Position numbers and translations under genes: made by a program | NCBI RefSeq assembly: GCF_031846645.1 | Contig: NZ_JAVRHN010000010.1 | Coordinates: forward strand, 62,001-126,000 | Length of the DNA stretch: 64,000 nt | Origin: Autumnicola psychrophila | GTDB taxonomy: Bacteria; Bacteroidota; Bacteroidia; Flavobacteriales; Flavobacteriaceae | Direction: 5' to 3' | Notes under the pieces: generated by a model | What the model saw: only the letters and a program-made list of their open reading frames with translations | What the model was told of the DNA's origin: nothing | The model's database searches: none | Part shown: positions 41,822 to 50,114 of the stretch, piece by piece | How positions within the stretch are numbered: the stretch's first letter is position 1 | How the letters are laid out: each line of letters opens with the position of its first letter

Positions 41822-43191
41822 TGGATATCATGATAAAGAAAAAAAGTCATTTGTTTTTATACACTTCTGTTGTATTGGTAATATTTATGTCCTTTGGGGC
41901 TTGTGCCCAGAAGAATGCTGGTTCATTCAAACCACGTGTGATCAATACCACTGATTTAGGGGCTGATCCTGACGATATACAGTCCATGGTTCGTCAGTTG
42001 GTTAGCGCTAATGAATTCGACATTGAAGGATTGATTGTGGCCACAGGATGCTGGAAGAAAACCCAAGACAATACGGGGATGTTGGATGAAATTTTGGATG
42101 CTTATGAAGAAGCTTATCCAAACCTAGCTGTTCATGCCGCTGATTTCCCCACACCTGAATACCTTAAATCAATTGCTGTTATGGGACAAGATGGCTATGG
42201 CATGAGTGATGTGGGTATTGGTAAAGATAGTCCTGGGTCTGAACTCATTATAGCAGCAGCAGATAAGGATGATCCTAGACCTCTTTGGGTGATGGGATGG
42301 GGTGGAATGAATAATATTGCGCAAGCAATATGGAAAGTCAGAGAAACTCGCAGCCCAGCAGAATTAAAAACTTTTTTGTCAAAACTGAGGCTTTATGATG
42401 TCTTAGGACAAGATGATGCAGGTGCATGGATTGCAAAAAATTTTCCTGAGGTTTTCTATATCCGTGCAACATCCGTGTATGGTTGGCAACCTCCCAAAAA
42501 TGGCGATTATCAACGTAATGACATTCAAAGCCATGGTCCGCTAGGGGCTGTTTATCCTGATACAAAATATGCTACCGAGGGAGATACACCTGCATTCATG
42601 CATGTCTATCCCAATGGTCTTAATGATCCCGATCAAATCGATCAGGGTGGCTGGGGTGGCCGGTTTAGTTTTAATAAAAAGGAAGGGATACGGAGCATGT
42701 CCGAAGTGGCTAAAATAAATCCAGAGGCAGAAACGCAATATGATCCATATTATATGTACGGCAATACAGATGAAGGAAGTGATGCCATCGAAAAATGGGA
42801 AGATGGATATAACAATGACTTCGCTGCCAGAATGGATTGGAGCATAACTCCTAAATACAGCGATGCAAACCATCATCCGATTGCAATATTGAATGGTGAT
42901 AAAACAAGACAAGTGTTGGAAATGACTGCTGCAAAAGGAAGTACTGTTACCCTGGATGCCAAGGGTTCAAGTGACCCTGATAAGGATCAGCTCAACTACA
43001 GATGGTCTTTCTATGATGAACCAAGCACCTACAACGGAGAAATTACCATTGAAAATAGTAATTCATCAAAACCAAGTATTAAAATTCCCAATAATGCATC
43101 TGGAAAAAATATCCATATTATACTTGAACTATTTGATGATGGTAAGCCCAGTTTATATGCTTACAGAAGAATGATTATCAATGTGCCCTAA
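41821..43191 (+). CDS. DUF1593 (Sde182-like) lipoprotein with Ig-like C-terminal domain
   Basis: I start at the ATG at 41821, which overlaps the previous stop by one base; the frame is open to 41788. The protein is 456 residues with a lipobox (SFGAC). It has a nucleoside-hydrolase-like domain (VINTTDLGADPDDIQSMVRQ) and, from about 350, the Ig/PKD-like Sde182 C-terminal domain (SSDPDKDQLNYRWSFYDEPS, later LYAYRRMIINVP). It is nearly the same as the first 460 residues of the 767-residue protein at 34371. In one 39-bp block starting GATTATCAACGTAATGACAT the two DNAs are identical, which suggests recent copying or gene conversion. It stops where the third domain would begin. Confidence 0.82.
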   Translation: MDIMIKKKSHLFLYTSVVLVIFMSFGACAQKNAGSFKPRVINTTDLGADPDDIQSMVRQLVSANEFDIEGLIVATGCWKKTQDNTGMLDEILDAYEEAYPNLAVHAADFPTPEYLKSIAVMGQDGYGMSDVGIGKDSPGSELIIAAADKDDPRPLWVMGWGGMNNIAQAIWKVRETRSPAELKTFLSKLRLYDVLGQDDAGAWIAKNFPEVFYIRATSVYGWQPPKNGDYQRNDIQSHGPLGAVYPDTKYATEGDTPAFMHVYPNGLNDPDQIDQGGWGGRFSFNKKEGIRSMSEVAKINPEAETQYDPYYMYGNTDEGSDAIEKWEDGYNNDFAARMDWSITPKYSDANHHPIAILNGDKTRQVLEMTAAKGSTVTLDAKGSSDPDKDQLNYRWSFYDEPSTYNGEITIENSNSSKPSIKIPNNASGKNIHIILELFDDGKPSLYAYRRMIINVP

Positions 43192-43252
43192 ATAAGGTAT
43201 CAGAGAATAATAAACCCCTCACCCATTACCCAACAAAAATCACTAAATCGAA

Positions 43253-44239
43253 ATGAAAAACAATAAATTATCTATTCAAACATCGCTAATATTATCATGT
43301 ATAGTTCTTAGCGCTACTTCTCTTTTTGCGCAAAATCAGGAAAATGAAACACCTGTATCAGGAATGCCATTTGACCCATACCCTAGCCAGGTTGTGGTAA
43401 CTGAGGTTCGCCATTTTGACAACATGAGTTGGAAAATCGCCGCTGCAGGTGGCACTTTTTATTTTGAAAATGGCGAGACAGATGGCAAAACAGGTTTTAG
43501 TAGTGCATTTGACCAGGCAGGAAACGACTGGATAGGTAATGATGCGGACAAGGGCTATAACCTTTCACCGCGAGGCAACGGCAAGCATGAGTATCGGGGT
43601 TGGCCGAACTTCGGAAACGGCAACTTCGACCACCCGCAACTGCCGAGTGGTACATCCACGCGATGGGTGGACGAGAATGGTGAGGATGTCGCGTTTGGTC
43701 CGGACGGCGTTCTGAAAGGCCAACACCTCAGAATGAGATCCGCCAATGAGACCTATGAACTCGAGTATCATTTCTTCCCGAGTCACGTTGCGATTAAAGT
43801 GATTAAAGCCGAAGATGCGTACGCATTTCTTTATGAGGGACCGATCGGGGGAGAGATGGAAGGGCCTGATGTGGACAAATGGTATTTTAAGGACGGAACG
43901 GAAAACGGGCAATTGTGTAGCGCCAGCGAGTGCTTTTCTCCGTTTATCTACTTTTTGGATACAGATCCAAAGGACACTCAAGTTTTCTACATGGGCGTGG
44001 ACAACCAAACCGAAGGCGTGGGAGGAGAGTCCTACGTGCAAGCAGACAACATGGTCGTAGTTAGCTACGGACGGGTAGGCACTTGGCCCAACGACAACCG
44101 TTCCCTCACGGGGACCGAGGCCATCTCGGTTTTCGGTTTTCACTCCAAAGACGCAGGACACGATGATATCTCGAATTTCATAGAGGCCCGTCTTGCCGAT
44201 CCCTTCACCGCCGCGGACCCCGAAGGGGTGAAGCCATAA
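43253..44239 (+). CDS. Exported protein equal to the C-terminal domain of the long DUF1593 protein; mosaic gene
   Basis: A 328-residue protein with a signal peptide (about 1-26, ending LFAQ). The rest aligns along its length with residues 470-767 of the protein at 34371: FDNMSWKIAAAGGTFYFENG, FDQAGNDWIGNDAD, HEYRGWPNFGNGNFDHPQ, LEYHFFPSHVAIKVIKAED, ISVFGFHSKDAGHDDISNFI. Family unknown; a beta-rich carbohydrate-active domain is likely. By hand count the DNA is about 28-45% G+C up to position 43560 and about 60% in the blocks I counted beyond it, so the gene is a mosaic of native 5' DNA and foreign 3' DNA. The frame is intact across the joint. Confidence 0.75.
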   Translation: MKNNKLSIQTSLILSCIVLSATSLFAQNQENETPVSGMPFDPYPSQVVVTEVRHFDNMSWKIAAAGGTFYFENGETDGKTGFSSAFDQAGNDWIGNDADKGYNLSPRGNGKHEYRGWPNFGNGNFDHPQLPSGTSTRWVDENGEDVAFGPDGVLKGQHLRMRSANETYELEYHFFPSHVAIKVIKAEDAYAFLYEGPIGGEMEGPDVDKWYFKDGTENGQLCSASECFSPFIYFLDTDPKDTQVFYMGVDNQTEGVGGESYVQADNMVVVSYGRVGTWPNDNRSLTGTEAISVFGFHSKDAGHDDISNFIEARLADPFTAADPEGVKP

Positions 44240-44323
44240 TGGCAGCTAACCCAACATCAATCGCCTCCTCCGCGGGGCGATCCTCACCCCATTAACGCTC
44301 ACCCCTCCCCCTTTGCCCCCCAG

Positions 44324-44678
44324 GACACCTATAGGGGAATGGCCGCTCAGACTCTGAATTGGGCAATCTGGAATGGATCAATACCCATATTCGGAACGGC
44401 CATGGACTATTAGGTAATATCTATCCGGAGACCGGATACCACCCAGACAGCCCCGGCATGCAGGAGGGCGATATCCCTTCCTTCCTGTACCTGGTCATCG
44501 CAATATATGGAATAAATGATCCTGAGGAGCCAGGTCAGGAAAGCTGGGGCGGGCAGTACCCCCAGATACCTCCACAAACCACTGGTTTGACGGACCCGGT
44601 TCGGAGAGCTTCTCCAAATGGCGGGAAGACTACCAGGAAGATTTTGCCCGATGCGCCGACTGGATGCTCCCTAAATAA
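44324..44678 (+). pseudogene. Frameshifted C-terminal piece of a short DUF1593 gene
   Basis: Three frames together give the end of a DUF1593 protein. First comes DTYRGMAAQTLNW, then WINTHIRNGHGLLGNIYPET with EGDIPSFLYLVIAIYGINDP and ESWGGQYPQ. After another shift come NHWFDGPGSESFSKWREDYQ and EDFARCADWMLPK. The intact paralogue at 40736 reads KTYQGMFGG, RYNHGPLC, EGDSPTFLHLVSANRGINNP and HYVDGPGKSSISKWREDYQQ in the same order. At least two frameshifts and a missing 5' two-thirds make it a pseudogene. It lies in the GC-rich patch, so it came with the foreign DNA. Confidence 0.8.
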
Positions 44679-44687
44679 CTATAAATC

Positions 44688-45012
44688 ATGATCAATAAAG
44701 AATAAAAAAACTTATATCTCTGATCGTTTATCCAGGATCTTACTTTTCGGAGCGTATCCTATCTCTGCTCAGGATCATAATATGAGCAATGACAATACCA
44801 TCTAACCCTATCACGAAAACCCGAGGTATTGGTAGTATAAAGGAGAGCCAAATGTTAATTGGCGGGAGTGATGAAGATTACCTTTGGCAGTGGACTGGTG
44901 AACAACTGACCGATCATCTCGATTTGTTAAAATCAATAGGTGGTAATTACTTTAGGAATACAATGTCTGACAGAGATGAAGGCAATATTTATGCTCCCAA
45001 AGAGATTGAAAA
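44688..45012 (+). pseudogene. Broken 5' copy of the putative glycosidase gene
   Basis: ILLFGAYPISAQDHNMSNDN, then stop, PYHENPRYW, stop, YKGEP, a frameshift, MLIGGSDEDYLWQWTGEQLT, and DHLDLLKSIGGNYFRNTMSD up to KEIE. This is the first 100 residues of the protein at 38318. From about 44880 the DNA is almost identical to 38476-38616 (for example GAACAACTGACCGATCATCT in both). The leader differs from that of 38318, so the piece derives from a sister copy. The following 44 codons are unrelated. The gap to 45274 shows nothing else. Confidence 0.8.
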
Positions 45013-45274
45013 TTACATTTTAATCGAATTAAGAAATCAAAGAACGAATGTTTAAGATCAGTTAATTATGATTATTTTAAAAAAATTAACGTACTACTAG
45101 TAATTCACATTATTAAATAACATATTTATGATGAAAAAATTACACTAAAAATTATGTTATCTTTTTAGGCATAAATTTTCGGAAGGGAAGCATGACGGTA
45201 TACCTATAGCTAAAAACTCCTTTTTAAAAAAATCCCAAGAAATTTTAAAGTATGAACATTATAAAAAGAAAAAT

Positions 45275-46696
45275 ATGAATTCTAAAATTTTTTTATTAAT
45301 CCTTTATTTAATGCCCTCAAATATATTATTTGGACAAAATATGTCAAGCAATCAGGGAATCCAGATATATAATGAAAACCCATGGTATTGGCAGTACAAT
45401 GGAGAGCCTGTAGTTTTGAAGGGTGGCAGCGACGATGATAACCCTTATCAATGGACAGGTAAGAAGCTGACAGATCATCTTGACCTAATGACCTCTGTTG
45501 GTGCGAACTACATTAGAAACACAATGTCTGACAGAGATGAAGGAAATGTCTACGCCTTCAAAAAAGTAAAAGATGAAAAATATGACCTCACCAAGTGGAA
45601 TAATGAGTATTGGAACAGGCTCAATTTTTTTCTTGATGAAACTTCCAAAAGAGGTATTATTGTTCAGTTGACCCTGTGGGACAAGTTTGATATTGGGGAT
45701 CAACATCCCTGGGATTCTGATCAAAATATCAATATAAAGACCGGTTCCCTCAATGGCAGGGAAGATTTCTTCTCAACCGTGGACAGGAAGGACGACCAGC
45801 AGCTGGCTTTTCAGCAGGGTTATATTGATAAGCTCCTCTCCATCACTTTTAAATACGACAATGTCCTTTACAACATAAATAACGAAAGTAGTGAAAGCGG
45901 GGGCTGGGAGAACTATTGGACCCGGTACATTAAAGATAAGGCCGGTAAAACGGGACAGAAAATATATGTCACGAACATGCAGCTTTCAGCCACTAACGCC
46001 GTGAGGCATGTCATGTCAAATCCGGAAATTTTCGATTTTGTGGATATTTCACAGGTCAATCAGGATTCAAAGGGAGCAAGAGGGGCTGCCCATTGGGACT
46101 ATCTTATGTTCTTACGTCAGAAGATAGCATCCTTTGATCCTATGCCAATGAACAACGTAAAAATATATGGGGCAACGGATGGAAGTACAAACTTTTCCGC
46201 GGGTTCAGAAACAGAAGCTATCGATCGTTTCTGGCGCAACATCTTCGCCGGTTGTGCATCCGTAAGATTTCATAGGCCTTCAGTGCCAGAGAAGCGATGG
46301 GGATCTGGCCTAAATGAGCGTGTACAGGTAAACCTGAAGGCAATGGATATGTTGTTGCAGAAGCTCGATATTTTTGAATGCGCTCCCCACAATGACCTGC
46401 TGTCGCCCCGTGTGTCTGTTCCCTCCATGATGGAGGCTTACGTCATCGCCAACATCGGGCATCAGTATGCAATTTATTTTCCTCAGGGACGCTATAAAGT
46501 GGATGTAGACCCTTGGGTCTATGCTGATGAATTGAGACTGCAGTGGCTTGACATTAATGATCTTAAGTGGTCGGAACCTGAAATGGTAGAAGTGGAATGG
46601 GATGGAGGTAAAAACGACTGGGGGTTTAAAGGAATGATTACACTGGAAACTCCCTCCAACAGCCCCTGTGTAGCTCTTTTGGAAATAGTGGAATAA
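45275..46696 (+). CDS. Putative exported TIM-barrel glycoside hydrolase (copy B)
   Basis: A 473-residue paralogue of the protein at 38318. The signal peptide and the DNA around it are nearly identical (MNSKIFLLILYLMPSNIL in both). The mature part is clearly diverged: ENPWYWQYNGEPVVLKGGSD, IVQLTLWDKFDIGDQHPW, YNINNESSESGGWENYW with the Asn-Glu pair, and FWRNIFAGCASVRFHRPS. The C-terminal beta domain is shorter. Sharing a promoter and leader with a different body points to recombination or selective retention of the secretion leader. The pectate lyase gene follows 66 bp later on the same strand. Confidence 0.68.
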   Translation: MNSKIFLLILYLMPSNILFGQNMSSNQGIQIYNENPWYWQYNGEPVVLKGGSDDDNPYQWTGKKLTDHLDLMTSVGANYIRNTMSDRDEGNVYAFKKVKDEKYDLTKWNNEYWNRLNFFLDETSKRGIIVQLTLWDKFDIGDQHPWDSDQNINIKTGSLNGREDFFSTVDRKDDQQLAFQQGYIDKLLSITFKYDNVLYNINNESSESGGWENYWTRYIKDKAGKTGQKIYVTNMQLSATNAVRHVMSNPEIFDFVDISQVNQDSKGARGAAHWDYLMFLRQKIASFDPMPMNNVKIYGATDGSTNFSAGSETEAIDRFWRNIFAGCASVRFHRPSVPEKRWGSGLNERVQVNLKAMDMLLQKLDIFECAPHNDLLSPRVSVPSMMEAYVIANIGHQYAIYFPQGRYKVDVDPWVYADELRLQWLDINDLKWSEPEMVEVEWDGGKNDWGFKGMITLETPSNSPCVALLEIVE

Positions 46697-46777
46697 TTCT
46701 TATAACAGATAAATGCTTCGGAATTTTAACATAAAAGTTAAAGCTTAATTTTAAATAATTAAATGATATTTTTTAAT

Positions 46778-48115
46778 ATGAAAGGTATACTTATAGCGGG
46801 ATTAATTTCTGTTTTATCAATGTCTAGTTTATGGTCCCAAAAACTCGCATTTCCAGGGGCGGAGGGTTATGGTGCTTACTCCAAAGGAGGACGCGGAGGA
46901 AAAGTACTATATGTTACTAATTTAAAAGACAGTGGACCGGGTAGCCTTCGCTGGGCCGTGGAACAAGAAGGACCTCGTACAGTGGTATTCGGAATTTCCG
47001 GTACAATCGAACTCAAAGATAGATTAAACATTGAAAACCCATTTATAACTATTGCAGGACAAACTGCTCCGGGGGAAGGGATCGCTTTAAAAGGGGAAAC
47101 CCTTCTTGTTGCTGCCAGTGACGTGATCATACGATATTTGCGAGTACGCCTGGGTGATGGGAAACATGGCGAGGGCAGTAAACAGGGTAAAGATGCTATC
47201 AGCATATCCGAGGGTGAAAATATTATTATAGATCATTGCTCTGCCAGCTGGAGCCTTGATGAAGTTCTGTCCAGTTCTACCAGAAACCCAACATTAACGA
47301 ATGTAACCGTACAATGGTGCTTTATCACTGAGGGATTAAATGTAGATGGACACGGTTTCGGTTCCTTGATCCGTGGAACCGAAAATGCGAAATACAGTTT
47401 TTTGCATAATCTATATGCTCATAACCATGGCCGTAATCCCAGGCCGGGAAATTATGACTCTAATCCATATAATGAGGACCCGGAAGGTTTACTGCTCGAC
47501 TTCAGGAACAATGTGCTTTATAATTGGGGAGGGGGATATGCTGGATACAATGCTGATTCCAAAAGTGCTACCCGACTTAATTACTTAGATAATTACCTCA
47601 TACCTGGCGTAAATTCGGAGCATAATGGAATCGCCTACCGCACCGGATCGACCTATAACAGCGCTTACTTTTCCGGAAATTACTATGACCATCAGCTTCC
47701 TGATAACCCCTGGAGCTTAGTGGATTTTCGGGATGGCTGGACTAATAAGGAAATCCGTGCATACAAGAAAAGTAAACCATTTCCGGCAGAACCTGTGGAA
47801 AAGGAAGATGCCCAAATAGCTTATGAAAAGGTGGTAAATTCGGGTGGGGCTATTTTACCAAAGCGCGATATAGTTGATAAACGTATTGCAGATGATGTTA
47901 GGAATAGAAAAGGTAAAATTATTAAAAGTCAGGAAGATGTAGGAGGATGGCCTGAACTTAAGAGCACATCCGCCCCTAAAGATTCAGATCAAGATGGTAT
48001 GCCAGATGATTGGGAACTTAAAAATAACCTTGATCTAAATAATCCCGAGGATAGAAATAAATTGGCACCAGATGGCTATACCATGCTTGAGAAATATATT
48101 AACAGCATTAAATAA
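46778..48115 (+). CDS. Pectate lyase, PL1-like, with Ca-binding C-terminal motif
   Basis: I start at 46778 (MKGILIAGLISVLSMSSLWS, then Q), which gives a clean signal peptide; an ATG at 46763 adds five residues. The 445-residue protein has the right-handed beta-helix start of PL1 lyases (AFPGAEGYGAYSKGGRGGKV, TNLKDSGPGSLRWAVE), a central RYLRVRLGD, DHCSASWSLDE, and a SFLHNLYAHNHGRNPRPGNY stretch with basic catalytic candidates. The last 44 residues (DSDQDGMPDDWELKNNLDLN) form an EF-hand-like Ca loop. It would cut de-esterified homogalacturonan by beta-elimination to unsaturated ends, the substrate type of the GH105 enzyme encoded next. Confidence 0.85.
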   Translation: MKGILIAGLISVLSMSSLWSQKLAFPGAEGYGAYSKGGRGGKVLYVTNLKDSGPGSLRWAVEQEGPRTVVFGISGTIELKDRLNIENPFITIAGQTAPGEGIALKGETLLVAASDVIIRYLRVRLGDGKHGEGSKQGKDAISISEGENIIIDHCSASWSLDEVLSSSTRNPTLTNVTVQWCFITEGLNVDGHGFGSLIRGTENAKYSFLHNLYAHNHGRNPRPGNYDSNPYNEDPEGLLLDFRNNVLYNWGGGYAGYNADSKSATRLNYLDNYLIPGVNSEHNGIAYRTGSTYNSAYFSGNYYDHQLPDNPWSLVDFRDGWTNKEIRAYKKSKPFPAEPVEKEDAQIAYEKVVNSGGAILPKRDIVDKRIADDVRNRKGKIIKSQEDVGGWPELKSTSAPKDSDQDGMPDDWELKNNLDLNNPEDRNKLAPDGYTMLEKYINSIK

Positions 48116-48265
48116 GCTATTATAAAAACAAAATAAAGTGCCTGAGAGATCAGAAATTCTAATTCAGGAAGATCGTGCAGACCGGATGGCAGTTGTGCTT
48201 CTGGCGAAGCTGCGTAATAAAGGAAATTTACAAATAAATGATTATCCCTAGAAAAATTCCATTAC

Positions 48266-49486
48266 ATGAAAAAGAATATAAAGCATGTTGCACTATTACT
48301 TTTCCTTTCACTGTTGCTTGTGCAATGCAAGGCAAGAACAAAACAAATAGAAAATCAAGTTGATAAAACCTATTCTGAATGGATGGCAGAATCGGAAATG
48401 GAGCGACGGGATGATGAGCCCCATTGGAGTTACGTATCCGGATTGGTAAATACGGCCATCCTAAATGTCTGGGAAATAAATGGCAATCAAAAATATTACG
48501 ATTATGTCAAAACAACCTTTGTAGATCAATTGATAGACTCCACGGGAAATATTATGGGATACGAGAAGGAAGAGTTCAATATTGACCATATTAACGCAGG
48601 GAAAATGCTGTTTCCCATTTATGAAAAAACAGGGGACGAGCGTTATAGAGACGCCGTAGAATTACTTATGGATCAGCTCAGGGAGCATCCTAGAGTTTCA
48701 GAAGGGGGCTTTTGGCATAAAAAGATCTATACCAACCAAATGTGGCTGGATGGCCTATATATGGGAGCCCCTTTTTATGCTGAATACGTGAAGAATTTTG
48801 GAGATCCATCCGCTTTCAACGACATAACTAATCAATTCCTGCTTATGGAAAAACATCTTCTGGATGAGGAAACAGGTCTTTATTACCATGGCTGGGATGA
48901 AAGTAAAAGTATCTTTTGGGCCGATCCTCAAACAGGCCGTTCAGAAAATTTTTGGGGAAGAGGAATGGGATGGTTTTACATGGCCCTTATAGATGTGCTC
49001 GATTTTCTGCCGGAAGACCACAAAGACAGGGAAAAGATCGTTGAAATGTATACTAATTTGACAGATGCTCTACTCCGTTACCGTGATGAAGAAACAGGAT
49101 TGTGGTATCAGGTTGTCAATATGCCAAATCGCGAAGGAAATTACCTGGAATCTTCCTGCGCAAGTATGTTTACTTATGGTATGTTTAAAGGAATGAAAAA
49201 GGGCATTCTTGATGAAGGAAATTATCTGCAACCTGCCATTAAAGCATATAATGGGATATTGAGAAATTTTATAGAAGTCGAAGCGAATGGAAATCTGACT
49301 ATAAATTCTGTTTGCAGTGTGGCCGGTTTGGGACCGGAAGGCAATACCCGAAGAGACGGTTCCTTTGAATACTACATTAGTGAACCGGTTGTGTCAAATG
49401 ACGGCAAGGCTACCGGTCCATTCATTTTGGCCAGCCTTATGGTCGAAATTAACCCCGATTGGCTTGAAAAGATTGAAAGTAAATAG
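48266..49486 (+). CDS. Unsaturated glucuronyl/galacturonyl hydrolase, GH105
   Basis: A 406-residue lipoprotein (lipobox LLVQC, Cys21) with the (alpha/alpha)6 barrel of GH105 (YteR/YesR-like). Signature pieces are FNIDHINAGKMLFPIYEKTG with Asp107, TNQMWLDGLYMGAPFYAEY with the likely catalytic Asp162, SENFWGRGMGWFYMALIDVL and a C-terminal TGPFILASLM. GH105 enzymes hydrate the 4,5-unsaturated uronic acid left by polysaccharide lyases, which fits the pectate lyase directly upstream. Its lipid anchor suggests action at the periplasmic face or the cell surface. It ends the locus. Confidence 0.88.
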   Translation: MKKNIKHVALLLFLSLLLVQCKARTKQIENQVDKTYSEWMAESEMERRDDEPHWSYVSGLVNTAILNVWEINGNQKYYDYVKTTFVDQLIDSTGNIMGYEKEEFNIDHINAGKMLFPIYEKTGDERYRDAVELLMDQLREHPRVSEGGFWHKKIYTNQMWLDGLYMGAPFYAEYVKNFGDPSAFNDITNQFLLMEKHLLDEETGLYYHGWDESKSIFWADPQTGRSENFWGRGMGWFYMALIDVLDFLPEDHKDREKIVEMYTNLTDALLRYRDEETGLWYQVVNMPNREGNYLESSCASMFTYGMFKGMKKGILDEGNYLQPAIKAYNGILRNFIEVEANGNLTINSVCSVAGLGPEGNTRRDGSFEYYISEPVVSNDGKATGPFILASLMVEINPDWLEKIESK

Positions 49487-49500
49487 TTATTGAGGATTAG

Positions 49501-49825
49501 TACTGATGCGTAATTTTAGTACTCAAGTAAGTTCAGTTGTTCTTTGTCATTTTAATTTATTCGATATTCGATTAAAGTTTCATTCAAAAGAGTTTTATAG
49601 AATACTGAAATCCCTAATATTTGTACGATTTCATCAATTGGGAAGTTGCTTTTCATTTCATGTCCACACGCCCCACAATAAGATAGATACTAATCAACCC
49701 AAATATGGATTTTGACTGGATTTTCGGACTGGCCTCCATGAATTTTTTTATTCTGTTTTATTCATTTGAAGAAAGATTCTATTACCATCTGTTACGGTAA
49801 AGTTTGGCTATTTTTAGAGCTGATA
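49501..49825. repeat. Intergenic repeat, copy 3 (about 325 bp)
   Basis: Starts TACTGATGCGTAATTTTAGT 14 bp after the GH105 stop and ends TTTTTAGAGCTGATA. It matches copy 1 (37794-38120) along its length, with shared blocks GTTGTTCTTTGTCATTTTAA, CATTTGAAGAAAG, CATCTGTTACGGTAAAGTTT and GGCTATTTTTAGAGCTGATA (T/C variants). The frame across 49506-49715 is incidental. Nothing else is seen up to the kinase gene. Confidence 0.7.
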
Positions 49826-50114
49826 AACCTCCAATTACGGAGTGTTAAAAGCTCTGTAATAGAGTAATTTACGGGGTGATTTACGGGGCTTTTTATTTCT
49901 ACTGACTCATTAACATCACTTGTCTGCTGAGTTATTGAGTGAAATATATTCTTTCAATTAATTTGCTATTTTTAAACAGCATTATTATTATTTTGAATTT
50001 CGCGAAGATGTCTTCTCTATTATTTTCTTTACCAGATTAAGGACATTTATTTCTTTGTCCAGTAACCGTATGTGAATTATACATCTAAGATTATTTTTCA
50101 TAACTTTAATCTCT

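Noticed and set aside
43565..44161. 198-codon minus-strand frame in the GC-rich patch
   Set aside because: High G+C lowers stop-codon frequency there; the plus-strand frame aligns with a paralogue and this one aligns with nothing.
49506..49715. 69-codon frame in the GH105 downstream region
   Set aside because: It falls inside the noncoding repeat, and the other repeat copies do not keep the frame.
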